From assembly GCA_044337705.1 (NCBI GenBank), contig JBIINB010000002.1, positions 42,684 to 106,683 on the forward strand: 64,000 nucleotides of DNA. The letters are read 5' to 3'. The notes below the pieces were generated by a model that saw only the letters and a program-made list of their open reading frames with translations, made no database searches and had not been told where the DNA came from. Positions 37,397 to 46,369 of the stretch are shown here, piece by piece (the stretch's first letter is position 1; the number at the start of each line of letters is the position of its first letter). The stretch is from JBEISR01 sp044337705 (GTDB lineage Bacteria; Planctomycetota; Planctomycetia; Pirellulales; Pirellulaceae). The translations under genes and the position numbers were made by a program.

Positions 37397-40108
37397 TTAA
37401 GGTGCCGGTGTGGATGCCTGCTGTTTCAACTGTAGGAGCATCTTTTCCAGTCTTAAGCGCCACGGATCGGGCGGTACTCCAGCGGAGGCCTGCAGCAGTT
37501 CCAGCGACTGAAGTGCGGCCTTGGGGTTTCCTGAACTGGCCAGCAACCGTGCTGCGGAGAGTTTGGCCCTCCACCAGTTGGGACTGCCAGCTGGTAGTTG
37601 TTTGGCTGCCTGCACGGCGGAGGCAGCTAGGGATCTGGCCAAGTTCGGATCGGTCGCGAGGGCGGGGATGTCGCACCACTGGAGCAGCAAACCGCCCTTC
37701 ACTTGCTGGGGAATCTGGTACGGTTCTCCTGCTACAGCCCTCTGCATGGCAATCGCTTGGGCACGGATTTGGTGTGCGACGGCCTGATTGGAAAGAGGCA
37801 TTCCCTGGATTGGTCGACTGCTGAGGAATTCCAGCCACTTCGCCATTGCGGGCTCCCGCATCGTCGGAGGATCGGACGACTCCAAGATGGCTCGCAGAAC
37901 CAAACTTGCTAGTCGGTCCATCCAAGGTGAATGATCGGCGATCGTCGACCATTGGGTGATCCATGTCTCGGGATTCTCCGTGGCCTGAGGTTCTGGAAGC
38001 GACGAGAAACTGCGAAGGCGATGCGTGATGCGACCGATCAAGTGCCATCCTTCGGACTGGGCTGGGTTGGGTGCAACGGGCCGATCGAGCAGTGGCTGGA
38101 GAGCTGCATCGAGGGGAACTCCACCATCCCATCGACTCCATCGAAGATCCGTTGCCAACAGTGCGGCCATCTGATGCAATCCTTCTGGGGTAGATGGATC
38201 TGCGTCAGTCGAAGTGATCCTTTGGATCCAGCGCAATTGCAGCTGGCTTTTGCGAACTGGATCCGGCGGGTTCGAATCGAAAAGCGATTGATCCAGCACA
38301 TCCTGGAATCGCAGAAGGCTCATCGCCCATGCTTCGTCATCTCCAGGGAGTTGTTCGAGCTCTTCGATCCATAATTCCCAGGCATCCAGCATCAGGTTCT
38401 GTTGCGCCGCCATCTGATCGATGGCTCGAATTGCTGCACGACGATGTGGCGATTCGGTGAAACTGCGACGATGGTCGTCCAGTCTCGCTCGGATTTCTCG
38501 CCATCGCTCTTTCGCCTTCCCCGTCTGGGGCTCGCGCTGCATCGACTGGATGCTCATCCAATCCAAATCGGCGGCCTCCTTTCGATCTTCGGTGGTGGTC
38601 GCGGATTCGAGAAGCCATGAGGCGCTCTGCTGCAGCCAGCGGGAGCCATCGCGGTGGCGCCCGGCTTGGCGGAACACGGATGCGCCCTGCCGTGTGACCT
38701 CTTCCAGGAGCGAGCGGTCCTGGAGTTCCCGGAGTGACTGGCGCGCGGATTCGAGCAACTCGATGGCGCGATCCCATTGCTGGGCCTGCTGCCACTGGAG
38801 TGCTTCGGATCGAAGCAGCGCGACTTGAGAGTTGGAAGGAGCCCCCTGGGTCAGCCATCCTCGCGTGGTCAAAAGTGCATCCGCTCTCGCCTTCCAAAGG
38901 CTTCCATGCTGTTCGCCGATCGCATCCCGTCTCTGGAGGATTTGATCGAGCCACTTTTTGGGTGGTGTGGATCCTGGATCGGAGATAGATTCCTTCTTGG
39001 CAAGTTCCAACTGGAGCGCCGCCAAATCGACCCAAGGAGACTGGTTCCCCTGCCCTTTATCGATAGCCTCTTGGGCGGCTTCCCATCGCTTCTGCTCGAT
39101 TGCCGATCGGACCAGAATCGAAGTCCAACGCCCCTGCTGCTGTGGACTGAAGCTGCGGCCGGCCCATCCCCTCTGAAGCGATTCCATTGCATTCCAATCC
39201 CCCAGTTCCGCCAGGCTCTCCAGGTGAATCAGTTCCAGATCGTTCCACTGTCCCCACTCGGGTCCGATCCGTTCCTTCGCCGCCTCGCATGAACTCCGCA
39301 TCTGCTGGGCGGCAGCTAGGCGATCTGGGCTACCGACCGGATAGCACTCGGCTTGGCAGGCGATCAACTCAATTTCCAGCAGCCAGGATTCATTGATCCA
39401 CAGACCCCATGGCGAAGAGGGCGACTTTCTCGCCTCCACCGCTCGGCGACTCCATTCCTGCTGCCACGTAGGGCGAAAAGTCTCCAGCAGATCGCGCCCC
39501 TGCCGGATCAGCTGCAGGGTCTTGTCCCGGAAGTCGAGTTGTTTGGGGCGCGTCAGAAAATGGCTCAGTCGCCATTTCGCCAGATTCAATCTCGCTCGGA
39601 CGACAGCCAACTGGAGGGCACCTGGCAGGGAATTGGAATTCTCCAGTTCCTCACTCACCCGCCGATCAATCTGCTGCAGCATCGCATCGATCGCTTCGTC
39701 GCTGCCGGGCTGGGAGCTGCTGGTGGCTTCGATCCATCGGACCAGCCAGCGGGATCGCTGTGGGCTGGTGGCCGGGAATAGCCGAAGGTAGGCCTCCGCT
39801 TGCTGAGCCAACAAGATTGCATCGCCTTTTCGGATCATTATTTCTACGACAGCGTCCAGCAGGTCGCCGGCGGGAGGTGGGGAGCCGAACCAGGAGCGAG
39901 AGGCTCCATCGGAGCCTGCGGACGGCGGGCTTTTGTCCTGGCTCGTGAGAGAGCCTCCCAGGCTCCAAGTGAAGCATGAAAGGCAGAGAGCGAGGAGTCG
40001 GCATGCGATGGGATGTCGGTGTCGCTGCCGAAGCGGCCAGCGACTTGCATCGGGAATGCACGCTTCGAACGCGCAGCGCGAGTCGCGGTTTTCGCGATTA
40101 CCTTGCAT
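37397..40108 (-). CDS. Large exported helical-repeat protein (TPR-like), function unknown
   Basis: 903 residues, no recognised family. After a basic N-terminus there is a hydrophobic export segment (PIACRLLALCLSCFTWSLGG). The rest is almost wholly helical and rich in Trp, Gln, Arg, Ala and Leu, with spaced motifs such as ALQWQQAQQWDRAIELLESA and WRAKLSAARLLASSGNPKAA that look like tetratricopeptide repeats. The ATG lies 4 bases after the trmL stop, so the two genes are probably translated from one message. A scaffold or assembly role is plausible for such repeats, but nothing in the sequence names a partner. Confidence 0.75.
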   Translation of the reverse strand: MQGNRENRDSRCAFEACIPDASRWPLRQRHRHPIACRLLALCLSCFTWSLGGSLTSQDKSPPSAGSDGASRSWFGSPPPAGDLLDAVVEIMIRKGDAILLAQQAEAYLRLFPATSPQRSRWLVRWIEATSSSQPGSDEAIDAMLQQIDRRVSEELENSNSLPGALQLAVVRARLNLAKWRLSHFLTRPKQLDFRDKTLQLIRQGRDLLETFRPTWQQEWSRRAVEARKSPSSPWGLWINESWLLEIELIACQAECYPVGSPDRLAAAQQMRSSCEAAKERIGPEWGQWNDLELIHLESLAELGDWNAMESLQRGWAGRSFSPQQQGRWTSILVRSAIEQKRWEAAQEAIDKGQGNQSPWVDLAALQLELAKKESISDPGSTPPKKWLDQILQRRDAIGEQHGSLWKARADALLTTRGWLTQGAPSNSQVALLRSEALQWQQAQQWDRAIELLESARQSLRELQDRSLLEEVTRQGASVFRQAGRHRDGSRWLQQSASWLLESATTTEDRKEAADLDWMSIQSMQREPQTGKAKERWREIRARLDDHRRSFTESPHRRAAIRAIDQMAAQQNLMLDAWELWIEELEQLPGDDEAWAMSLLRFQDVLDQSLFDSNPPDPVRKSQLQLRWIQRITSTDADPSTPEGLHQMAALLATDLRWSRWDGGVPLDAALQPLLDRPVAPNPAQSEGWHLIGRITHRLRSFSSLPEPQATENPETWITQWSTIADHSPWMDRLASLVLRAILESSDPPTMREPAMAKWLEFLSSRPIQGMPLSNQAVAHQIRAQAIAMQRAVAGEPYQIPQQVKGGLLLQWCDIPALATDPNLARSLAASAVQAAKQLPAGSPNWWRAKLSAARLLASSGNPKAALQSLELLQASAGVPPDPWRLRLEKMLLQLKQQASTPAP

Positions 40109-40112
40109 AGCC

Positions 40113-40619
40113 TTATCCGGTCGACGAGGATGCGGAGCCGCTCGAGGGGAACGCTCCTTGGATCTGTCGAAATGCTTCGTACATTCCTATTCCGGCAGCG
40201 ACCGAAAGGTTCAAGCTGCGTACCGCTCCTGGCATCGGCAAACCGACTCGCTGCGATGCATATCGCTGATGAAGCGAATCCGGGAGCCCGGACGTCTCGC
40301 TTCCGAAAACCAGGCAATCACCAACCTCATACTTCACTTCCCAGTGGGATTGCTGAGCGAATTTCGTGAACATCCAGAAGCGCCGTCCAGGCATGGCTCT
40401 CTCCAGCGATTCCCAGTCGTCCACGACTTCCCACCGGAGATGGGGCCAGTAATCGAGCCCCGCACGCTTCAGTTGCCGATCCTGCAATTGGAATCCAAGC
40501 GGCCGCACCAACCACAGTTTTGCGTTGATGGCAACACAGGTCCGTCCTATATTCCCAGTGTTCTGCGGGATCTCCGGCTGGAAAAGGACGACATGCAACC
40601 GAGGTTCAACGACACTCAA
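40113..40619 (-). CDS. trmL: tRNA (cytidine/uridine-2'-O)-methyltransferase TrmL
   Basis: 168 residues, SPOUT-fold methyltransferase. The opening LHVVLFQPEIPQNTGNIGRT is highly characteristic of TrmL, which methylates the wobble nucleotide of tRNA-Leu isoacceptors. SAM-binding knots are seen in VFGSETSGLP and MPGAVRSLNLSVAAGIGMY. The start is unusual: an in-frame TGA lies two codons upstream of TTG 40619, and the other option is TTG 40598, which matches the family N-terminus better; no ATG is available. A CAA-anticodon tRNA-Leu, a known kind of TrmL substrate, lies at 54719-54801. Confidence 0.93.
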   Translation of the reverse strand: MSVVEPRLHVVLFQPEIPQNTGNIGRTCVAINAKLWLVRPLGFQLQDRQLKRAGLDYWPHLRWEVVDDWESLERAMPGRRFWMFTKFAQQSHWEVKYEVGDCLVFGSETSGLPDSLHQRYASQRVGLPMPGAVRSLNLSVAAGIGMYEAFRQIQGAFPSSGSASSSTG

Positions 40620-40939
40620 CCTTCAGGTCTCCGCCTAGAAACAATTTTCTTTTGCATCGGTATCCAGTGCTTGCCCGCTGCGCAAGACCATCCTCGAAAG
40701 GTATGGAGCGACCAATTTCCGGATGGCGATACGCGGTGTTCGTCTTCTCTTCCGCATCAGGTAGTGTAGCGATCGATTCGGGGAGACGCAAAAAGGGGGA
40801 GTCGATCGGGTCGTAGGGTTCCCCTGCAAGCGATCACTGGCGTCATGCTATATTGACAACGACAGGCGAACTTGCGGATCGATGGAGATGTCGCACAAGT
40901 CGTCGCCATGCGGAAGACAATGCGATCAGGTGAGTAGCG
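40620..40939. other. Intergenic region with candidate extended -10 promoter
   Basis: About 320 bases between the trmL start and the zinc-ribbon gene. An extended -10 element TGC-TATATT at 40846-40854 points rightward and would give a leader of roughly 80 bases to ATG 40940; no clear -35 lies 17 bases before it. Nothing else in the stretch looks like a gene, repeat or RNA. The promoter is a pattern match only. Confidence 0.3.
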
Positions 40940-41734
40940 ATGGCCATTCTGGTGACCTGCCCAGGGTGCATGAGTCGGTTTTCGGTGGACGATAAGTTCG
41001 CTGGGAAGTCTGGACCATGTCCCAAGTGCAAAAAGACGATCACCATTCCGACGAAGGCAGAGGAGGTGGTGATTCATGCACCAGAGGCCTCCGGCCCCAA
41101 GGACTCCACCGGTAAGCTGGTTCTCAAGCCGATCAAGCGCCGCGAATTCCGGCTTTCTTCGCGGTCGATGATTGCCTGGATTCTAGGATGCGTTGCAGCC
41201 TTGGGGCTGGCTTTGGCGATGCGATGGGGACTCAGCTTGCCCTGGCCTTCATGGCTGGCAATTGCCTTCGTTCTGGCGATCCCGCTGGTGATGGCGGGCT
41301 ACGAATTTCTTCGCGACGATGAACTGGCAGGCTACACCGGAAAGGAGCTCTGGCAGCGCGCGTTGATTTGCTCTGCAGTCTTCGCCGCGACGTGGGGGCT
41401 GTATGGATTCCTTTCGTGGTATTTCGAGAATAAGACGCTGGCAGATACGTCTGTAATGCAGATGGCGATCTACATGGCGGCGATGGTCGCATTGGGGACT
41501 GCGGTGTCGGTCGGTGCATTCGAGCTGGAGGTGGGCCAGTCGATGCTCCATTATCTTTTTTATCTAGCCATCACCTTTCTGCTCGCATGGATCTCCGGTT
41601 TACCCATCAGTGAAGCATTCCCTGGAAAGAAACCATCATCCGCACCAGCCCAGTTGGCACCGATCGCCAGCCCACCTGCCGAGAGTGGAGAGGGAGCCGT
41701 TGCGGCACCTGCGCCGGCGGCCAGCGGACCATGA
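40940..41734 (+). CDS. Zinc-ribbon multi-pass membrane protein, function unknown
   Basis: 264 residues. The N-terminal 35 residues form a four-cysteine ribbon (CPGC at 7-10, CPKC at 27-30) of the MJ0042 type. After a linker come about five hydrophobic helices: SMIAWILGCVAALGLALAM, WLAIAFVLAIPLVMAGYEF, ALICSAVFAATWGLYGFLSW, MAIYMAAMVALGTAVSVGAF and LHYLFYLAITFLLAWISGL. The tail is Pro/Ala-rich. The stop overlaps the start of the HD-domain gene by four bases (ATGA), so the two products are made together. No known transporter family is recognised. Confidence 0.8.
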   Translation: MAILVTCPGCMSRFSVDDKFAGKSGPCPKCKKTITIPTKAEEVVIHAPEASGPKDSTGKLVLKPIKRREFRLSSRSMIAWILGCVAALGLALAMRWGLSLPWPSWLAIAFVLAIPLVMAGYEFLRDDELAGYTGKELWQRALICSAVFAATWGLYGFLSWYFENKTLADTSVMQMAIYMAAMVALGTAVSVGAFELEVGQSMLHYLFYLAITFLLAWISGLPISEAFPGKKPSSAPAQLAPIASPPAESGEGAVAAPAPAASGP

Positions 41735-43086
41735 CCCCAGATTGGTTGGATCTTCCTGAACTGCGGTCATGGGATAGCCCGCGTCAGGTGCTGCGGCTTC
41801 CACCGGAAACGGATGTCCCATTGACCGATCGGGTGCGTTCGCTCATCAACACCCCTTCGTTCCATCGACTCACTCGCATCACTCAGCTTGGGCTGGTGGC
41901 CACAGTGTATCCCGGCGCGACTCATTCGCGCTGGGAACACTCCCTGGGGGTCTATCGGCTGGCGCTGCAGGTGCTCCGGGCGATCAGCGGACTTGGGGAG
42001 ATGGGCCTGGCGATCACGACGGACGAGGCAAAGGCTTTTCTGGTAGCGGCCCTTTTGCATGACGTCGGGCATTGGCCCTTCTGCCACCCGATCGAGGATT
42101 TGCGTCTGACCGGCGTGCAACCGCACGAATCGCTGGCGGAATCGCTTTTGGAAGGGGATGAGTTCCGCGATATTCTCCTGCATCAGTGGCAGTTGACGCC
42201 CGGGGATGTCGCCAACGTGATCCATCCCCGCGCTGGCCAGCCACGGCGATTGATTCATCGCTTGCTTTCCGGACCGATCGACATCGACAAGCTCGATTAT
42301 CTGGATCGCGACAGCCTTCACGCAGGAGTGCCCTATGGAAGGCATTTCGACCGCCAGCGTTTGATTGGTGCTTTGTGTCTTGGAGAGAGTCTCGATTCGT
42401 TGGCGATCACCGAGAAGGGAAAGACGGCCGCCGAGTTGATGGTGGTTGCTAGGTATGTGATGTTCAGTGAGGTCTACTGGCATTCCACCGTTCGCTCGGC
42501 AACAGCGATGTTGCAACGAGCTGTTTATGAATTGGGAAAAATACGGGGAGAATCGAATCCGGACTTTGGCAGGATGCTGGCTTCGTGGAATCTGCTGTCG
42601 GAGGCGGAGTGGATCGACCGATTGAGGCAGCAGGCGGATAGCGGTCCGGCGATGTCGCTGGTGGAGGGGCTCTTTGGACGCCAGCGAAGGTTGTTCAAGC
42701 GGGTGGCTCAGTACCATGCCCACGAATCTCCAGAGCTTCATGGGCTGTTAGCTCGACGACCCTATCCACAACTGGTCCAGTGCAGTCATGCCCTCAGTTG
42801 CCGGTTGACCTCCGCGCTGGGACGCAGGGTCGAACCGATCGAAGTGCTGATCGACGCGCCTCCGGTTGGCTTGGAAGTCCAATTCCGGTTACCGGTTCGA
42901 ATGAGGGATGGAAGATACCGTTTGCTAGGAGATCTGTCGCCTCTTGTTCAGGGGCTTGCCACGCAGCAATTCGACGACATCGTCAAGCGGGTACGAATCT
43001 TCGTGGCCCCGCAATGGCGAGATGCCGTCGGACGCCTACCGCTTGCGGAACTACTGCATCAAGCCATATCCGACATCGGAACCTGA
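41731..43086 (+). CDS. HD-domain phosphohydrolase (COG1078/SAMHD1-like)
   Basis: 451 residues, cytosolic. The metal site is visible in HSRWEHSLGV (His70) and LLHDVGHWPFCHP (His110-Asp111), with a further Asp expected in the DIDKLDYLDRDSLHAGVP stretch that marks the dNTPase-like branch. The opening INTPSFHRLTRITQLG also matches that branch. Family members remove triphosphate from dNTPs or hydrolyse other phosphoesters, and some act in phage defence. It overlaps the zinc-ribbon membrane protein gene and ends before a terminator at 43158. Substrate unknown. Confidence 0.9.
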   Translation: MTPDWLDLPELRSWDSPRQVLRLPPETDVPLTDRVRSLINTPSFHRLTRITQLGLVATVYPGATHSRWEHSLGVYRLALQVLRAISGLGEMGLAITTDEAKAFLVAALLHDVGHWPFCHPIEDLRLTGVQPHESLAESLLEGDEFRDILLHQWQLTPGDVANVIHPRAGQPRRLIHRLLSGPIDIDKLDYLDRDSLHAGVPYGRHFDRQRLIGALCLGESLDSLAITEKGKTAAELMVVARYVMFSEVYWHSTVRSATAMLQRAVYELGKIRGESNPDFGRMLASWNLLSEAEWIDRLRQQADSGPAMSLVEGLFGRQRRLFKRVAQYHAHESPELHGLLARRPYPQLVQCSHALSCRLTSALGRRVEPIEVLIDAPPVGLEVQFRLPVRMRDGRYRLLGDLSPLVQGLATQQFDDIVKRVRIFVAPQWRDAVGRLPLAELLHQAISDIGT

Positions 43087-43157
43087 TCCCTGAAGGATTG
43101 TTTCCTCGCGATGTGCTTGGGTCTCCATGGGGCAACCGGTGCACCGGAGGGGATCCC

Positions 43158-43204
43158 AAAGCACCGAGGGTAGCCGCTGTGGCTTGGTGCTTTTGAGCCT
43201 TTTA
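43158..43204 (+). terminator. Intrinsic terminator after the HD gene
   Basis: An 8-bp stem AAAGCACC (43158-43165) with GGTGCTTT (43186-43193) encloses a smaller AGCC/GGCT hairpin, and is followed by a broken T-rich stretch ending at 43204. It lies about 70 bases after the HD stop codon and reads rightward. On the other strand the stem is followed by only three T residues, so it is a weak terminator for the facing lipoprotein gene. Confidence 0.6.
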
Positions 43205-43250
43205 TCAGGTGCGATCCCACCAAGCTGAAGTCGGCGGGATTTTCGCAAGC

Positions 43251-43610
43251 CTAAGGTCGAGCTGGGACGATCGTTTCCGGGGAAACAGTTGTTCTTGGAA
43301 TCGCGCCGGGTGCTGTGGTCGATCCACCGAGCATCGGATCGCTACTAGGAGAGCTGACCCAACCGCCATCGGTAACCATGTCTCCGGAGTAATCGCCATA
43401 TCCAGCCGTCTGGGGGCAGGTGGCACAACCTTCGCCACCGGCCATCAAGGCGGGGTCGTTGCACGGATCCTGGGGGCCGGGCATTCCGCCACCAAGACCG
43501 CAACCTGGAGCAAAGCATGCGTCACCGCGTGTCAGGCAGGGGAGCCATCCCTTGCCGCATCCGGTGCTCATCGCAAGAAGTAGCAGTCCACCAACCGCAA
43601 CCCGTTTCAT
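43251..43610 (-). CDS. Small Cys/Gly-rich lipoprotein
   Basis: 119 residues. The signal MKRVAVGGLLLLAMSTGCGK has a usable lipobox (Ser-Thr-Gly-Cys). The mature chain carries Cys motifs (LPCLTRGDACFAPGCG, GCATCPQT), then Gly/Ser/Pro/Thr-rich sequence, so it is probably a disordered envelope protein. The plan copies the lipoprotein at 30143-30469: MKR start, LLLL core, TGCG or GGCG at the lipid site, paired cysteines. AGAGGA lies 9 bases before ATG 43610, which rules out the much longer open frame upstream. Function unknown. Confidence 0.75.
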   Translation of the reverse strand: MKRVAVGGLLLLAMSTGCGKGWLPCLTRGDACFAPGCGLGGGMPGPQDPCNDPALMAGGEGCATCPQTAGYGDYSGDMVTDGGWVSSPSSDPMLGGSTTAPGAIPRTTVSPETIVPARP

Positions 43611-43890
43611 GATCGATCGTCCTCTTGAGGATTTCCGAAAACCAAAAGCAATTTCCCTTTTTCGCCGCCGCACAAACGTAGGTTGCGATACGGCGGGTGC
43701 AAACCGAAAACTCTTTTTTTTCATTCGCTTTTTCCTCACCGCGATCTTCACGCATCGGCAAAACTTCAAAGAATCGAGAGATTTGGTGGTGGATGATGAC
43801 CCGTTTGGGAGCCATGGACAGGTGAAATCGATTAAAAGATTTGCAACAAACGCGCCGGTGGTAGCGGCCAAGGGTGGGCAACACCTGAAG

Positions 43891-44880
43891 GTGACCCGTA
43901 GATCGGTACTGCTAGGCCTTGGGGCATCGCTCCTGTCGCCCCCTGCCTTCGCTTCACCCTGCCCTCCCACCGAGGTCTGGGAGGTCAGCACGCGCCATTT
44001 GGGCTGCTGCGTTCCCAAGGAAAATCCAGCGACACTGTGGGAAACCTACAGAAGTCAGGTGGGAGCCCCCTGGCAGCAGTCGAATCTTCTGGAATCGTTG
44101 CAAAGTCCGGCGGGTCCAGCCGATGCAAAGACGATTCTCTATGCCCACGGCAATTGGATGACCAGGGAGAATTCCAGAGGGCGCATCTGGTACATCGCCC
44201 AGAGGATTCGGCAGCAGTACGACGGCCCCCTGCGACTGATCATGCTGTCCTGGCCGTCGCAACGCGAACCGCACCCGGTGCGAGATATCCGACAGAATGC
44301 CCAGTGCGCGGATGCACAGGCCTTTCATTTGGCCAGCTTGATGCTGCTGTTTCCCGCCGGACAGCCCCTGGGGGTGCTTGGATTTTCCTTCGGCGGCCGG
44401 GTAGTCACCGCTGCCCTTCACTTGGTCTCCGGTGGTAAGGTCCAGCAACGGGAGTTGTCGTGGTGGGATTCGGGCAGTCGTCCACCCACAAGGCAGTATC
44501 GAGTGGGACTGGTGGCACCGGCGGTCGATCGCAGCTGGCTCTCGTCGAACGGTCGACACCACCAGGCGATGCGTGACGTCGATCAAATGGTCAATCTCTA
44601 CAATTCTCAAGACCCGGTGCTGCGCCGATTCCGCTTCATCGAGTCATCCGGAGGAGCGATCGCGGCAGGTTTTACAGGCTTTCTGCGGCAGCAGGGCGAT
44701 ACGCCCAGCACAGGCCCATTGGCAAGCCAGTTGCGGCTGCGGCAATTCGACTGCGGCGGGGCCATGGGGGTGACGCATGACGAGCGAAGCTATTACAGGG
44801 AATGCCCCTGTTTTTCTGAAGTGGTACGAAACATCCTATGGCTGGATCCCAGCCCGCATCTGGATACGCCAGCACCATGA
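43891..44880 (+). CDS. Exported alpha/beta hydrolase
   Basis: 329 residues from GTG 43891. A Tat-like export signal (TRRSVLLGLGASLLSPPAFA) is followed by KTILYAHGNWMTR (the oxyanion-hole His-Gly) and the nucleophile elbow GVLGFSFGGR (Ser166). A later HDERSYY could give the catalytic His. The enzyme class cannot be specified; esterase or lipase-like activity is likely. The GTG start is inferred from the signal peptide, with GAAG just upstream; the open frame continues far upstream without credible content. Its stop overlaps the ATG of the aminotransferase gene (ATGA). Confidence 0.8.
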   Translation: MTRRSVLLGLGASLLSPPAFASPCPPTEVWEVSTRHLGCCVPKENPATLWETYRSQVGAPWQQSNLLESLQSPAGPADAKTILYAHGNWMTRENSRGRIWYIAQRIRQQYDGPLRLIMLSWPSQREPHPVRDIRQNAQCADAQAFHLASLMLLFPAGQPLGVLGFSFGGRVVTAALHLVSGGKVQQRELSWWDSGSRPPTRQYRVGLVAPAVDRSWLSSNGRHHQAMRDVDQMVNLYNSQDPVLRRFRFIESSGGAIAAGFTGFLRQQGDTPSTGPLASQLRLRQFDCGGAMGVTHDERSYYRECPCFSEVVRNILWLDPSPHLDTPAP

Positions 44881-45803
44881 CGACAAGCGAATTGTCGACA
44901 TCTGCTGATCGTTTCCATTGGGCGATGTGGGATGGTCAGTGGCTTCCCCTGAATCAAGTCCTCATGTCGGTCGACGACCCTGGGTTGATGCATGGCGCCA
45001 TTCTGGTGGAGAGGATGAGAACCTACTGCGGGATTCCGTTCCTGATGGCGTCGCACATCGCTCGAATGAGCCATGGTGCTCGCTACCTGGGGTGGAATTT
45101 GGAGAGCCCGCTGGCCGATTGGATCGCGCAGCTTCTAGAGAAGAACGGCCAGTGGGTCGCGGCTCAGGGAGGGGATGTTGGAGTCGTGCTGCTGGGATTT
45201 CCTCCAACAACTCCATACTCACCGCACCGCATGCGTTTGCTGTTGCATCTCACCCCTCTCCCCTGGCGTGATCTGTCGCGCTGGTATCAACAGGGGATTT
45301 CGCTTTGGTTCAGTGACATCCGAGCGACCGAAGATGGTACTTGGCCAGTCTGGCTCAAATCGCGAAGTCGTCTCAATTACTACCATGCCGATCGGCAAGT
45401 CCTTCTCGCGGGCGGCGACGGCGTTGCGCTGCTGTCGCAGGCTGATGGCATGGTCGCCGACACCTCCATTGCCAATCTTCTGGTTCGTACCGAAGATGGA
45501 TCCTGGGTAACGCCCTCCTGGGATGCCGGCGTGATCGGAATCACACTGCTTTGGATCCTCGAGCGATCGAAGGAGATGGGGCAGAGCATATCGGTGGGAG
45601 CGGTGTCGAGAAGGGCGCTGGAGCGGGCAAGCGAGTTATGGTTATGCGGCACGACTTCGGGCCTCTGTCACGTGTCGACACTTCAGGGTAGGCCATGTCC
45701 AATCCCGGCCCCGGGTAGCTGGATGTGGGGATTTCGCCAGAGTTGGTTTGATTGGGTCGGAACCAACTTCGTCGCCGATGCAATTCGCTTGTCTTCCGGC
45801 TGA
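44877..45803 (+). CDS. Class IV PLP aminotransferase (BCAT/D-AAT/ADC-lyase family)
   Basis: 308 residues. FHWAMWDGQWLPLNQVLMSV followed by HGAILVERMRTYCGIPF is the typical opening, and the PLP lysine lies in LKSRSRLNYYHADRQ (Lys161). The PLP-phosphate loop is in DGMVADTSIANLLV, where 'E-x-S/T-x-x-N' is usual; here Asp replaces Glu. Members of the fold act as branched-chain aminotransferase, D-amino-acid aminotransferase or aminodeoxychorismate lyase, and these cannot be separated here. ATG 44877 shares four bases with the hydrolase stop; a second in-frame ATG at 44838 would place 13 residues inside that gene. Confidence 0.85.
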   Translation: MTTSELSTSADRFHWAMWDGQWLPLNQVLMSVDDPGLMHGAILVERMRTYCGIPFLMASHIARMSHGARYLGWNLESPLADWIAQLLEKNGQWVAAQGGDVGVVLLGFPPTTPYSPHRMRLLLHLTPLPWRDLSRWYQQGISLWFSDIRATEDGTWPVWLKSRSRLNYYHADRQVLLAGGDGVALLSQADGMVADTSIANLLVRTEDGSWVTPSWDAGVIGITLLWILERSKEMGQSISVGAVSRRALERASELWLCGTTSGLCHVSTLQGRPCPIPAPGSWMWGFRQSWFDWVGTNFVADAIRLSSG

Positions 45804-45887
45804 GCGATCCGCTTCCGCCAACTGCCAAGTCCCAGGAAACTTCTGGTGGGATGCGATACGAGTCATGTCTTGTGTAGGAGGAGAACG

Positions 45888-46307
45888 ATGAGCGACGCCA
45901 AGACTCGCCCCACCGACCAATCGGTGGAAGTTTTTCTGTCAAAAGTGGAAGACGAGGGCCGGCAGTTAGATTGCCGTCAGTTGGTATCGATCATGTCCAA
46001 AGTCACCAAAAGTGCACCGGTGCTCTGGGGAGACAGCCTGGTCGGCTTTGGAGTCTATCATTACCGCTATGCATCGGGCCAAGAGGGTGATTGGCCGCTG
46101 ACCGCTTTCGCTCCTCGCAAACAGGGGCTGGCGATTTATTTGAACTGCAACCTCGATTCGGAAGGGGAGTTGCTGCAACGATTAGGAAAGTTCAAGCATG
46201 GAAAATCGTGCCTGAACCTAAGACGCCTGGAGGATATCGACCTGAAAGTGCTCACCCAGTTGATTCGCAATTCCGTCAATGCCTTGAAGAAGCAGTACGG
46301 AAGCTGA
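45888..46307 (+). CDS. DUF1801 family protein
   Basis: 139 residues. The DUF1801 pattern is clear: SVEVFLSKVEDEGRQLDCRQ, then LWGDSLVGFGVYHYRYASG, then PLTAFAPRKQGLAIYL, and a C-terminal ...LGKFKHGKSCLNLRRLEDID. The fold is shared with YdhG/frataxin-like proteins of unknown role. A strong AGGAGG is present about 7 bases before ATG 45888, which excludes the 14-residue upstream extension. It follows the aminotransferase by 84 bases on the same strand. Confidence 0.88.
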   Translation: MSDAKTRPTDQSVEVFLSKVEDEGRQLDCRQLVSIMSKVTKSAPVLWGDSLVGFGVYHYRYASGQEGDWPLTAFAPRKQGLAIYLNCNLDSEGELLQRLGKFKHGKSCLNLRRLEDIDLKVLTQLIRNSVNALKKQYGS

Positions 46308-46369
46308 ATCAGACTCTTCAGAGCTTTGCAATTCGAACTGGTCTGGTGAGTGGGGCGTTAGGAAACCGA

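Noticed and set aside
40854..40859. Exact TTGACA hexamer upstream of the zinc-ribbon gene
   Set aside because: No -10-like hexamer lies 15-19 bases downstream; the nearby TGC-TATATT is a better candidate and overlaps it.
43251..44018. 255-residue minus-strand frame as a single long protein
   Set aside because: The internal ATG 43610 has a good ribosome-binding site and begins a lipoprotein signal; the upstream part runs through the promoter region of the divergent hydrolase gene.
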